From an uncultured Oscillospiraceae bacterium (GTDB taxonomy: Bacteria; Bacillota; Clostridia; Oscillospirales; Ruminococcaceae): a stretch of 36,144 nt of DNA. The notes beneath the pieces are model-generated. The model saw nothing but the letters and a program-made list of their open reading frames with translations, was not told the DNA's origin and made no database searches. The position numbers and the translations under genes were made by a program. Of this stretch, positions 15,630-23,335 are shown in pieces. The stretch spans positions 1 through 36,144 of the forward strand of contig CAKSWY010000024.1 of assembly GCA_934513685.1 (NCBI GenBank). Direction: 5' to 3'. Position 1 is the stretch's first letter. Each line of letters begins with the position of its first letter.

Positions 15630-15971
15630 TCAGAGCATTTCCTTGACCTTGGCGGCCTTGCCGGTGCGGCCACGCAGGTAGAACAGCTTTGCGCGACGAA
15701 CCTTACCCTTGCGGATAACCTCAACCTTCTCAACGAAGGGAGAGTTGACGGGGAACACACGCTCCACGCCGACACCGTAAGAAGTACGGCGCACGGTAAA
15801 GGTCTCAGCAACACCACCATGCTTCTTGGCAATCACAGTGCCCTCGAAAGCCTGGATGCGCTCGCGCTCGCCTTCCTTGATGCGGACAGACACACGCACG
15901 GTGTCGCCCACGTTGAACTGGGGCTTGTTCTCTTTGACCATGCCCTCGGTGATAATCTTCATTGCGTCCAT
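15630..15971 (-). CDS. rplS: Ribosomal protein L19
   Basis: The 113-residue protein is a complete L19. The family patterns FNVGDTVRVSVRIKEGERER (about 19-38), QAFEGTVIAKKHGG (about 40-53), YGVGVERVFPVNSP (about 65-78) and the basic C-terminus GKVRRAKLFYLRGRTGKAA are all present. L19 sits at the subunit interface of the 50S ribosome. The ATG follows GGAGG by 7 nt. It has its own promoter at 16092-16120, a leader of about 110 nt and a terminator directly after it. Confidence 0.98.
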   Translation of the reverse strand: MDAMKIITEGMVKENKPQFNVGDTVRVSVRIKEGERERIQAFEGTVIAKKHGGVAETFTVRRTSYGVGVERVFPVNSPFVEKVEVIRKGKVRRAKLFYLRGRTGKAAKVKEML

Positions 15972-16085
15972 GGTTATTCCTCCAAATTTTTGCGACGTTC
16001 ATTCCCGAACCTTCGGCAGAGGACCGTCTGTGTTCAATGCTGTTTGCATTAACCCCGCTGGTTGGAGCCAGCGTTATACTAACGC
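15972..16085 (-). promoter_or_regulatory. Structured 5' leader of rplS
   Basis: The leader contains several short hairpins on the minus strand: GCGTT/AACGC flanked by TGGA/TCCA near the 5' end, AATGC/GCATT in the middle, and GACG/CGTC enclosing CCGAA/TTCGG just before the ribosome site. L19 leaders acting as ribosomal-protein autoregulators are known in Firmicutes. I cannot confirm that this one matches the known consensus. Confidence 0.45.
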
Positions 16086-16091
16086 TCCAGT

Positions 16092-16120
16092 ATCATACCA
16101 CAAAGAAGCGCCGAATGCAA
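16092..16120 (-). promoter_or_regulatory. Promoter of rplS
   Basis: Minus strand: TTGCAT (16115-16120), a 17-bp spacer, then TATGAT (16092-16097). Spacing and both hexamers fit a strong sigma-A promoter. Confidence 0.8.
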
Positions 16121-16183
16121 GCGATTTTTGGCATTCTTTTCTGTTTTTTTGCATTTCCAACTCTGTGCAGCAACGAAATCCAT

Positions 16184-16831
16184 TTACTGAAAATCCTCAC
16201 CCTCTGCGGTTAGCAAACGGGTGCGCAGAATGGCGGCCCCTTCGGCGGCCAAACTAAACTTTTCGGCTAAAAATCCAGTCAGCAGCGTGGGGTTCAGATT
16301 CAGCCCATCGCCCGCCGGGAGCCGCAGTGTGAAAGAGGTTGTATTGCCCTCCACCGCGTATTCTACGGTAGGAATGTATTCTTTCAGTTCCAGTGTTTTC
16401 TCGCCGCGCTTCGTCTTTTTAATGACCGGCGCACCGGGCAGTGCATTGTATGCGTCCAGGGCTGCCGGCGCCTCTGCGTCCTCATAATGCACCTGATATT
16501 CCGCGCTTGCAATGCGGGCGGGCTTCATAACCACCGGGCCGACCTTGAACACATGAATGCCGGAAGGCATTACCTGATTGAGCGCTTCCTGCCACGCCGC
16601 ATAGTCGGGAGCCTCTTCTTCAGTTTTGCAGTCCACACTTTCCACCAGGCTCTCCTGCCCCAAACTCAGCGGGCAGGTAAACGTCATATAAATATGGGGA
16701 TTGAACCCCAGCGTGTACCACACCGGCAAACCGCTGCGCTTCAGCGCGCGGCCCATAACCCGCTGCAGATCCAGCAGCGAAATGTACGAGGCCTCCCCCG
16801 TTTTAGTGAACCAGATCCGTACCGTATTCAA
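16184..16831 (-). CDS. DUF2344/TIGR03936-type protein, partner of the radical SAM protein
   Basis: The best start is a TTG at 16831: it has GGGAGG 8 nt upstream, and the next residues NTVRIWFTKTGEASYISLLD are the conserved family N-terminus. This gives 215 residues and a 29-nt overlap with the radical SAM gene. The motif SGLPVWYTLGFNPHIYMTF (about residues 32-50) is typical. Members are found next to, or fused to, TIGR03960 radical SAM proteins. The function is not established; a role in RNA modification or processing has been suggested by context only. In many Clostridia a ribonuclease G gene follows; here it does not, and rplS comes next under its own promoter. Confidence 0.85.
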   Translation of the reverse strand: MNTVRIWFTKTGEASYISLLDLQRVMGRALKRSGLPVWYTLGFNPHIYMTFTCPLSLGQESLVESVDCKTEEEAPDYAAWQEALNQVMPSGIHVFKVGPVVMKPARIASAEYQVHYEDAEAPAALDAYNALPGAPVIKKTKRGEKTLELKEYIPTVEYAVEGNTTSFTLRLPAGDGLNLNPTLLTGFLAEKFSLAAEGAAILRTRLLTAEGEDFQ

Positions 16832-18662
16832 AGCAAGGCCCTCCCAGCAGTTTATTGGCGCCGCAGCCGCTGCATGCACGGTTGCAGGGTTTTGTGGTGG
16901 TTGCCGCCAGCGCCTTCTGGTACTCACGCACCAGGAAATCGTGGCTCACGCCATAATCCAAGTGGCTCCAAGGGGTCACTTCATCCAGCCCGATGTAGCG
17001 ATTGGCATAGAACGCCGTGTCCAGGCCAAATTCCCGGAAGGTTTCCATCCAGACATCGTATTTGAAGCATTCATCCCAGCCATCAAAATAGCACCCCTTC
17101 TGGTAGGCGGCCAGAATGACCGGGGCCAGACGCCGATCGCCCTTTGCGAACACCGCTTCCAGGAAGCTGGTGGAGCTGTCGTGATAATTCACGTTGATCT
17201 TTCGGCTGTGTACACTGTGAAGCAGGTGCTGCTGCTTTTCCTCCAGCTGTGCTTTCGTATCCTGCGGCACAAACTGGAACGGGGTGTGGGGCTTAGGCAC
17301 AAAGCAGGCCACACTGATGGTCACCTGTACACTCTTTCCCTTGGGCTTATGGGGGTTCTGGTAGAACAGCTCCACGATTTTTTGAGCGGTCTGGGCAATT
17401 CCCTCGATGTCCTCCAGGGTCTCGGTGGGAAGGCCCATCATAAAGTACAGCTTCACCGAGGTATAACCCGCATTAAATGCGATGTTGCAGGTCTTTTCGA
17501 TCTCATCCCAGGTAACGTTCTTGTTGATCACATCCCGCAGGCGCTGCGTGCCTGCCTCCGGGGCGAAGGTCAAACCGCTTTTGCGGACCTTCGTGGTCTT
17601 CTGAATCAGGCTCTCGCTGAAATTGTCCACACGCAGGCTGGGCAGAGAAATGGATACATGCTCTTTCTCCGTCCAGGTGTCCATCTTATCCAGCAGCTGC
17701 TCCAGCTGAGAGTGATCCGAGGTGGACAGACTGGTCAGGCTGATTTCTTCGTAGCCGGTGTTGCAGCATAGCTCCTGAGCGGCCTTGTCCAGCAGGTCCA
17801 CCTGGCGCTGGCGCATCGGGCGGTACAAAAAGCCCGCCTGGCAGAACCGGCAGCCGCGCACACACCCGCGCAGAACCTCAATGGACGCGCGGTCATGTAT
17901 AGCACCCACCATGGGCACCACAAAATGCGTGGGCAGCGGCTGGCTGTTCATATCCCGAATAATGGCCTTATGGACCACCGCCGGGGCGTTTTCTTTCGGG
18001 GTAATGGCCTGAATGCGGCCGTCCTCCTGATAGGTCACATCATAGAACGAGGGCACATAGCAGCCTTCGATCTGCGCCAGGGCACGCAGCAGCCGGTGTT
18101 TGTCCCAGCCTTCTTTTTTGGCCTGCTCCACAGTTTTGCACACCTGCGGCAGCTGCACTTCGCCTTCGCCCAGCATCATCATATCAAAGAAGTCTGCGAT
18201 GGGTTCAGCATTGCAGACGCAAGGCCCGCCGGCGACAATCAGGGGCCAGTGCTCGTCCCGGTCTTTTGAATAAAACGGAATGCCGGCCAAATCCAGCATT
18301 GCCAGGATGTTGGTATAGGAAAGCTCATATTGCAGGGTAAACCCGACAATATCAAACGCAGTAAGCGGATCCTTGCTTTCCAGCGTATACAACGGCAGCT
18401 GCAGCCGCTCCATTTCCGCTTTCATATCAAGCCAGGGCATGAAGGCGCGCTCGCACCACCAGTTCTCCTGCTTGTTCAAAATTTCATACAGAATTTTTTC
18501 GCCCAAGAAGGACATACCAACTTCATAGGTATCCGGGAAGCAGAAAGCAAACCGCAGGTCCACTTTATCCTTCTCTTTATATACGCTGCCCGGTTCGCCG
18601 CCGGTATAACGGCCCGGCTTTTGCACGTGGGCCAGCGCTTCTTTCAACTTAGGGTCAAACAT
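16803..18662 (-). CDS. TIGR03960-type B12-binding-like/radical SAM protein
   Basis: ATG 18662 follows GGGAGG by 7 nt, giving 619 residues. The N-terminal half has a cobalamin-binding-like fold (VDLRFAFCFPDTYEVGMS near 34-51; VAGGPCVCNAEPIADFFD near 143-160) without an obvious DxHxxG. The radical SAM cluster is C267-x3-C271-x2-C274 in RGCVRGCRFCQAGF. The C-terminus carries a second cysteine-rich motif CNRACSGCGANKLLGGPC, possibly another metal site. It is conserved across Clostridia and paired with the DUF2344 gene that it overlaps; the substrate is unknown. It has its own promoter at 18695-18723. Confidence 0.9.
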   Translation of the reverse strand: MFDPKLKEALAHVQKPGRYTGGEPGSVYKEKDKVDLRFAFCFPDTYEVGMSFLGEKILYEILNKQENWWCERAFMPWLDMKAEMERLQLPLYTLESKDPLTAFDIVGFTLQYELSYTNILAMLDLAGIPFYSKDRDEHWPLIVAGGPCVCNAEPIADFFDMMMLGEGEVQLPQVCKTVEQAKKEGWDKHRLLRALAQIEGCYVPSFYDVTYQEDGRIQAITPKENAPAVVHKAIIRDMNSQPLPTHFVVPMVGAIHDRASIEVLRGCVRGCRFCQAGFLYRPMRQRQVDLLDKAAQELCCNTGYEEISLTSLSTSDHSQLEQLLDKMDTWTEKEHVSISLPSLRVDNFSESLIQKTTKVRKSGLTFAPEAGTQRLRDVINKNVTWDEIEKTCNIAFNAGYTSVKLYFMMGLPTETLEDIEGIAQTAQKIVELFYQNPHKPKGKSVQVTISVACFVPKPHTPFQFVPQDTKAQLEEKQQHLLHSVHSRKINVNYHDSSTSFLEAVFAKGDRRLAPVILAAYQKGCYFDGWDECFKYDVWMETFREFGLDTAFYANRYIGLDEVTPWSHLDYGVSHDFLVREYQKALAATTTKPCNRACSGCGANKLLGGPCFEYGTDLVH

Positions 18663-18694
18663 GAACGATCCTCCCGCCAAATTTACGTTTTTTT

Positions 18695-18723
18695 ATTGTA
18701 CCCCATCCGGCAAGAAAAATCAA
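18695..18723 (-). promoter_or_regulatory. Promoter of the radical SAM/DUF2344 pair
   Basis: Minus strand: TTGATT (18718-18723), a 17-bp spacer, TACAAT (18695-18700), about 30 nt before the start codon. Confidence 0.7.
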
Positions 18724-18973
18724 TTTAACTCAATCGGGGAATTCTCACTTTCTTTCCGGATGCGTTTTGCCTTCAAAAATGCCCATAAGCCTTATTTCGG
18801 TTCACTTTCCGACAAAATTTGTAAATCCGCAAAAATTCGCCGGACACTCTTTTTTATTTGACCGTATCCCCTCACGGCTTCCTGCGCTATGATAGATTCG
18901 GAAACAGAAATGAATTGCTTGCCTGTTTTCGTATTTTTTACTACCATGCGGTTTCAAGGCGGGAGGCCTTTTT
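18724..18973. other. AT-rich intergenic region between divergent genes
   Basis: No coding potential is seen. The plus strand has TATGAT at 18888-18893 as a plausible -10 for the 335-residue gene, but no -35 at a normal distance (TTGACC at 18858 is 24 bp away). GGGAGG at about 18960-18965 is the ribosome site of that gene. I see no terminator or RNA motif. Confidence 0.4.
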
Positions 18974-19981
18974 ATGGAACGGAATGCCATCAATGAAGCT
19001 TTGCTGAACGCCCTTGTGGAGCGCGGCTTGAATGACATTGAACACGATCCCCATCGGAGCATCCGCAAAATCGCGGATTTGGGGGCACATCTGGCCCGCG
19101 GGCGCTTTCAGCGGCATTTCCTGTCACTTGCCAGCACCATGCTTGCAGACGATTCCAGCCCCTACTACAGCCTTTGCGAAAACATTGTGCGCACCACCCG
19201 GCGGGATGCGCTGAAACATTTCGGCATTGCGCTGGGCTTCCATAGCTGGACCTGCGGCGCTGCATCCATCCGCAAACAGGAAGCGCAGAGCGGCCGCGAG
19301 ATTCCCTGGATGATCACCTGCCGCCTGAACAGCCAGGAGGCAGTGCGTTCGCTCAGCTCGCTGGTGCAGCAGGGGCAGGCGCTCGGGGTTTTCTCCTACG
19401 CGTTGATTGCGGAAGAGGGCACGCCCCTCTCTGCCGTGTTTGAAGTGATCGAAGCCCATCCGGACTGTGCGTTTTCGCTTCTGCTCTCACCGGAAACCTT
19501 GACGATTCCCATTCTGGAACAGATCAGCGAATGCACCAATTTGCTTACCCTCGTCCGTGCCATTCCAGAACAATGGCAGGAAGCTCTGCGTGCTCTGGCC
19601 GAACAGGGCAGCCCCCGCGCTCTGTATCTGCCGTACAGCAGTGCGGCGGATGTGCGGGAACTGCTAAAGGAAGAATATTGCGGCGAATCCGAAGAGTATG
19701 AAAGCGGATTGCTCTTCTTTGTGGCACAGGCAGGCTGCACGGCGAAGGAAACCGCCGCTGTGCAGGAAATGGTAACGAGCTTCCGGACGGCACCCACGGT
19801 TCCCTGGTTCCCGGTGAATTTCTACACGGATATGCTGACCATTGATCGGATCATCTCTTCCGGCGGCTGTCTGATGTGCTTCGAGGGTGCGGACGTTCAA
19901 ATCTACGCCAATGACCATTGGATTTCCATGGGTGCTTCCGACGATCTTGCTTCCCTGCTTCCGCAGCAGAATGTCGGCTGA
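18974..19981 (+). CDS. Conserved-looking protein of unknown function (335 aa)
   Basis: I do not recognise this gene with certainty. It starts 7 nt after GGGAGG, has codon use like its neighbours and ends just before a strong terminator. The N-terminal third is helical and charged (RSIRKIADLGAHLARGRFQR near residues 28-47). The middle (about 110-235) shows repeated hydrophobic strand then helix units (GVFSYALIAEEG; CAFSLLLSP; ALYLPYSSA) resembling a TIM-barrel or radical-SAM-like fold. A radical SAM Cx3Cx2C cluster is absent: the scattered Cys residues do not form one. There is no signal peptide or membrane segment. It may be a degenerate member of a Clostridial radical SAM family; this is only a hypothesis from its secondary-structure pattern. 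Confidence 0.7.
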   Translation: MERNAINEALLNALVERGLNDIEHDPHRSIRKIADLGAHLARGRFQRHFLSLASTMLADDSSPYYSLCENIVRTTRRDALKHFGIALGFHSWTCGAASIRKQEAQSGREIPWMITCRLNSQEAVRSLSSLVQQGQALGVFSYALIAEEGTPLSAVFEVIEAHPDCAFSLLLSPETLTIPILEQISECTNLLTLVRAIPEQWQEALRALAEQGSPRALYLPYSSAADVRELLKEEYCGESEEYESGLLFFVAQAGCTAKETAAVQEMVTSFRTAPTVPWFPVNFYTDMLTIDRIISSGGCLMCFEGADVQIYANDHWISMGASDDLASLLPQQNVG

Positions 19982-20003
19982 AACATCTGAGTTATTATCA
20001 AAA

Positions 20004-20039
20004 AAGAAAAGCCATCTGTATGTACAGATGGCTTTTCTT
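20004..20039. terminator. Bidirectional terminator
   Basis: A 17-bp perfect inverted repeat (arms 20004-20020 and 20023-20039, AAGAAAAGCCATCTGTA and its complement) with A and T runs at its ends. It serves both the 335-residue gene (plus strand) and ptsI (minus strand), which converge here. Confidence 0.9.
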
Positions 20040-20049
20040 CTACAATGCT

Positions 20050-21696
20050 TCAGCTTAAAGCCCGCCGAGCGGCCTGCTGTGCTTCTTCCGCACTGCATTC
20101 TGCGATAGCACGGCGTACTGCCAGCAGTTTTCCGGGGCTGACCGAAAACTTCTCCAGGCCAAGGCCGAGAAGCACCGGAACCGCTTCCGCCATTCCGGCC
20201 AGCTCCCCGCACACCGAACAGGGAATCCCGGCCTGCTTTGCTGCCTGGATGGTCTGTGCAATCAGCGTCAAAACCGCTGGGTCCATCGGGTTTGACAGGT
20301 GCTCCACCTTCGGGTTCATCCGGTCCGCCGCCATGGTGTACTGGGTAAGGTCGTTGCTTCCAATGGAGAAGAAATCCGCTTCGCGGGCAAACTGCCGGGC
20401 CAATACGGCGGCAGCCGGTACTTCTACCATCATGCCAACCGGCGTATTCGGGTCAAAAGCCTGTCCCTTTTGGGCAAGCTGCTCTTTTGCCTGTGCAACA
20501 TACTCCTTTGCACGGCGCAATTCTTCCAGAGTTGCGATCATCGGGAACATGATCTGCACTTTGCCAAAGGCGGAAGCCCGCAGAAGTGCCCGCAGCTGCG
20601 TAAGAAACAGCTCCGGCCGATCCAGACAAATGCGGATCGCGCGATAGCCCAAAAAAGCATTCTGCTCCTGCTCCAGGCCCAGGGCTTCTACCGGTTTGTC
20701 GCCGCCGATGTCCATGGTGCGGAATGTAATTGCCTTGCCCGGCATGGCTTCCAAGGCCGCTTTGTACACGGCAAACTGCTCTTCCTCTCCGGGAAGATCC
20801 GGCCGCCCTGTGTACAAAAACTCCGTGCGGAACAGCCCTGCTCCATCCGCGCCCAATTCCTGTGCCTTTTTTGCGGTATCGGTGCTGAAAATATTGCAGT
20901 ACAGCCCTACCGCATGGCCTTCCGCCGTGATTGTTGGTCTCTCACGGTAGGCTTCCAGTGCGGTCTGCTCCTGCTTCCACTTCGCCAAGCGGCATTCATA
21001 CTCCGCCTTCCGCTCACATGGTACCAGCTCTGCCTGGCCTACGTCGCCATCCAGATAAGCCAGCTGCCCGCCGGGCAGCTGCTGCCAGCCCGCGGCGCCC
21101 ATCAAGGCGGGAACACCCAGTGCGCTGCAAAGAATGGCTGCATGGCAGGTTTTATTGCCGCTGCCCATGACCACGCCGGCGATCTTTTCGCTGTCTGCAC
21201 CAGCAAGCAGAGAGGGCGGAAGATCTTCGCCGGTCAAAATCACCTGGCCTTCTACCTGCGCCAGATCCGGGTAGTTTTGCCCGGTCAGGCGGCAGGTCAA
21301 CCGCAGCCCCACATCCCGTGTGTCCGGAATGCGCATGGTAAACAGCGGATCATTCAGGCTTTCCAGCATGGCAATCAGCTTCTTTGTGGAAACCGCTACC
21401 GCTGCAGCAGCACTTTTGCCTTCCTGCGCCGCTTCCTCAATGCCCGAAAGCAGCATGGAATCGTTCAGCATCACCCGCTGCATTTCCAGAATCTCGCGGC
21501 CCTGGCCCTTTGCATGTTCGATCTTCTGGGCCATGGCCTGGTCTACCCATTCAATTGCAGCGTTTACCTGGGCCATCACCTGCTCAGCGGTCAAACCTTC
21601 AGCCTGTTCTTTCTCCGCTGCCATTTTCGGGGGAACGTATACAAATACAGTTGCCAGCGCCTTGCCGCCGCTGGCCGCGATTCCTGTTACAGCCAT
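20050..21696 (-). CDS. ptsI: PTS Enzyme I (PEP-protein phosphotransferase)
   Basis: The 548 residues cover all Enzyme I domains. The phospho-accepting histidine is H185 in GNKTCHAAILC; the canonical sequence is TSH, so the serine is cysteine here and another Cys follows at 190. The PEP-binding barrel contains GLFRTEFLY (288-296), FRTMDIGGDKP (325-335), FSIGSNDLTQY (443-453) and the catalytic Cys C496 in CSVCGELAG. It takes phosphate from PEP and passes it to HPr. It starts 3 nt after ptsH with its ribosome site inside ptsH. The location next to dhaKLM suggests it feeds that kinase, though general PTS duty is not excluded. Confidence 0.96.
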   Translation of the reverse strand: MAVTGIAASGGKALATVFVYVPPKMAAEKEQAEGLTAEQVMAQVNAAIEWVDQAMAQKIEHAKGQGREILEMQRVMLNDSMLLSGIEEAAQEGKSAAAAVAVSTKKLIAMLESLNDPLFTMRIPDTRDVGLRLTCRLTGQNYPDLAQVEGQVILTGEDLPPSLLAGADSEKIAGVVMGSGNKTCHAAILCSALGVPALMGAAGWQQLPGGQLAYLDGDVGQAELVPCERKAEYECRLAKWKQEQTALEAYRERPTITAEGHAVGLYCNIFSTDTAKKAQELGADGAGLFRTEFLYTGRPDLPGEEEQFAVYKAALEAMPGKAITFRTMDIGGDKPVEALGLEQEQNAFLGYRAIRICLDRPELFLTQLRALLRASAFGKVQIMFPMIATLEELRRAKEYVAQAKEQLAQKGQAFDPNTPVGMMVEVPAAAVLARQFAREADFFSIGSNDLTQYTMAADRMNPKVEHLSNPMDPAVLTLIAQTIQAAKQAGIPCSVCGELAGMAEAVPVLLGLGLEKFSVSPGKLLAVRRAIAECSAEEAQQAARRALS

Positions 21697-21699
21697 TGA

Positions 21700-21960
21700 T
21701 CAGCCCTCCAGCTGTTCGATAAACCGGCAAACCTCCTCTACCGCCTGCTGCTCATCTGCACCATCGCCCGTGACGGTTACCGTTGTACCGGCCTTGACCG
21801 CAGCAGAAAGCACTGCAAAAATGCTCTTGAGGTCCACCGGGCTGCGCCCGCCCGTCATGGTAAGCTTGCAGGGGTATTTTGCGCAGAACTGCACCAGGTT
21901 GGAGGCAGGCCGCGCATGGAGCCCACTTGCGTTCATAACCGTAACTTCTTTAGAATACAT
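21700..21960 (-). CDS. ptsH: HPr phosphocarrier protein
   Basis: The start is ATG 21960, 8 nt after AAGGAGG, giving 86 residues. H15 in SGLHARPAS is the Enzyme I-dependent phosphorylation site, and S46 in DLKSIFAV is at the position used by HPr kinase in Firmicutes, so both regulatory residues are present at canonical numbering. This argues for a true HPr rather than a Crh-like protein, which lacks H15. It leads a two-gene ptsH-ptsI operon divergent from dhaKLM, with a strong promoter at 22079-22107. Confidence 0.96.
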   Translation of the reverse strand: MYSKEVTVMNASGLHARPASNLVQFCAKYPCKLTMTGGRSPVDLKSIFAVLSAAVKAGTTVTVTGDGADEQQAVEEVCRFIEQLEG

Positions 21961-22078
21961 CCGTCCGCCCTCCTTACAATCAACACACAAATCGCACTTG
22001 CGTCTGCTTTTCTTTGCTTGATTCTGCCGGAAACGCCTTGCCGAACCTGCGGTTCAGAGGCTGTCCGGTTTCGTTTTT

Positions 22079-22107
22079 ATTATAAGGCATATTCTGCACA
22101 AATTCAA
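22079..22107 (-). promoter_or_regulatory. Promoter of ptsH-ptsI
   Basis: Minus strand: TTGAAT (22102-22107), a 17-bp spacer, perfect TATAAT (22079-22084). The expected start near 22072 gives a leader of about 110 nt. Confidence 0.8.
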
Positions 22108-22125
22108 TCGAAGACGGAACTTCTC

Positions 22126-22137
22126 AATTGTACAATT
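22126..22137. promoter_or_regulatory. 12-bp perfect palindrome between divergent promoters, candidate operator
   Basis: AATTGTACAATT is fully palindromic. Its centre is about 56-60 bp upstream of both predicted transcription starts (ptsH and dhaK). The position suits a shared activator, or a repressor controlling both operons. No regulator gene is adjacent. Confidence 0.5.
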
Positions 22138-22151
22138 TTCATATTTGTATA

Positions 22152-22180
22152 TATAATTTTGTCCGCATTTCGGTTATAAT
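22152..22180 (+). promoter_or_regulatory. Promoter of dhaKLM
   Basis: A perfect -10 TATAAT at 22175-22180. The hexamer 17 bp upstream (22152-22157, TATAAT) is a poor -35, which suggests that an activator may be needed. The leader to dhaK is about 85 nt. Confidence 0.6.
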
Positions 22181-22190
22181 GTAGGCAAAT

Positions 22191-22269
22191 GGAATGCCGA
22201 CTCCGTTGGTATTCCCCCATGTCTGCCGGGATGCGCAGGCAGAAAAATTACAGTTCAAGGAGGAATGCA
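22191..22269 (+). promoter_or_regulatory. Structured leader of dhaK
   Basis: Two hairpins in tandem: GGAATGCC (22191-22198) with GGTATTCC (22208-22215), including one G-U pair, and TCTGCC (22222-22227) with GGCAGA (22238-22243). The 3' arm GGTATTCC can also pair with GGAATGC at 22262-22268, part of the dhaK ribosome-binding region, so two mutually exclusive folds are possible. Confidence 0.45.
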
Positions 22270-22271
22270 CT

Positions 22272-23261
22272 ATGAAAAAGTTCATCAACAAGGTCGAAAA
22301 CGTCGAGCTGGAAATGCTGGAGGGCATCGCCAAGGCACATCCTCAGCAACTGAAGAAACTGCCGGACTTCAACGTACTGGTCCGTGCCGAAAAGAAAACC
22401 GATAAGGTCGCACTGGTTTCCGGCGGCGGTTCCGGCCATGAGCCTGCCCATGGCGGCTTTGTCGGCAAGGGTATGCTGGACGCTGCAGTGGCCGGCGCTG
22501 TGTTCACCTCCCCCACCCCAGATCAGGTCGAGGCCGCCATTCGCGAAGTTGCCACCCCGGCGGGTGTTCTGCTGGTCGTCAAAAACTACACCGGCGATGT
22601 AATGAACTTCGAGATGGCCGCGGAAATGGCGGAGATGGACGGCATCAAGTGCGCGCAGGTTGTCACCAACGATGACGTGGCTGTACAGGACTCCCTGTAT
22701 ACCACGGGCCGCCGCGGTGTGGCCGGCACCATCTTTGTACATAAGATCGCCGGTGCCAAAGCCGAAGAAGGGGCCAGCCTGGAAGAAGTTCAGCGCGTTG
22801 CACAGAAAGTCATCGATAATGTGCGCACGATGGGTGCGGCCATTTCGCCCTGCACGGTGCCCGCTGCCGGGAAACCGGGTTTTGAGCTTGCCGAGGACGA
22901 GATGGAAGTCGGCATCGGCATTCATGGCGAGCCGGGCACCCATCGCGAGAAAATGGTCACGGCCAATGAAATCGTGGACCACCTGCTGGATAAGATCCTG
23001 GCGGACATTGATTACACCGGCCATGAAGTGGCGGTTCTGGTCAACGGCTCCGGCGCTACCCCCCTGATGGAACTGTACATCATCAACAACCACGTAGCCG
23101 ATGTACTGGCCGCGAAAGGCATCAAGGTTTATAAGACGTTGGTCGGCAATTACATGACGTCCATTGAAATGGCAGGATTCTCGCTGAGCCTGCTGCGCCT
23201 GGATGACGAGATGAAGGCCCTGCTGGATGCCCCTGCAGACACCCCTGCGTATAAAGCTTAA
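22272..23261 (+). CDS. dhaK: Dihydroxyacetone kinase subunit DhaK (PTS type)
   Basis: The start is ATG 22272 after AAGGAGG; this gives 329 residues, normal for DhaK. The substrate-binding histidine is H218 in GIGIHGEPGTH, which forms the covalent hemiaminal with dihydroxyacetone; the conserved GGGSGHEPAHGGFVG (51-65) and VKNYTGDVMNFEMA (103-116) are intact. DhaK binds dihydroxyacetone and receives the phosphoryl group from DhaL-bound ATP, making dihydroxyacetone phosphate for glycolysis. It is the first gene of dhaKLM. No glycerol dehydrogenase or transporter is in the window. Confidence 0.97.
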   Translation: MKKFINKVENVELEMLEGIAKAHPQQLKKLPDFNVLVRAEKKTDKVALVSGGGSGHEPAHGGFVGKGMLDAAVAGAVFTSPTPDQVEAAIREVATPAGVLLVVKNYTGDVMNFEMAAEMAEMDGIKCAQVVTNDDVAVQDSLYTTGRRGVAGTIFVHKIAGAKAEEGASLEEVQRVAQKVIDNVRTMGAAISPCTVPAAGKPGFELAEDEMEVGIGIHGEPGTHREKMVTANEIVDHLLDKILADIDYTGHEVAVLVNGSGATPLMELYIINNHVADVLAAKGIKVYKTLVGNYMTSIEMAGFSLSLLRLDDEMKALLDAPADTPAYKA

Positions 23262-23335
23262 CCAGACCGGATATGCCGGAGGCCGGGAGCAGCAATACCC
23301 GGTCTCCGCATTGAATAAAAAGGAGTGAAACCCGA

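Noticed and set aside
14990..15832. A 101-codon N-terminal extension of lepB
   Set aside because: It would read through rplS in another frame and through a terminator; the ATG at 15529 has a good ribosome site and gives the normal signal peptidase length.
18858..18893. TTGACC and TATGAT as a promoter for the 335-residue gene
   Set aside because: The spacer is 24 bp, too long for a sigma-A promoter.
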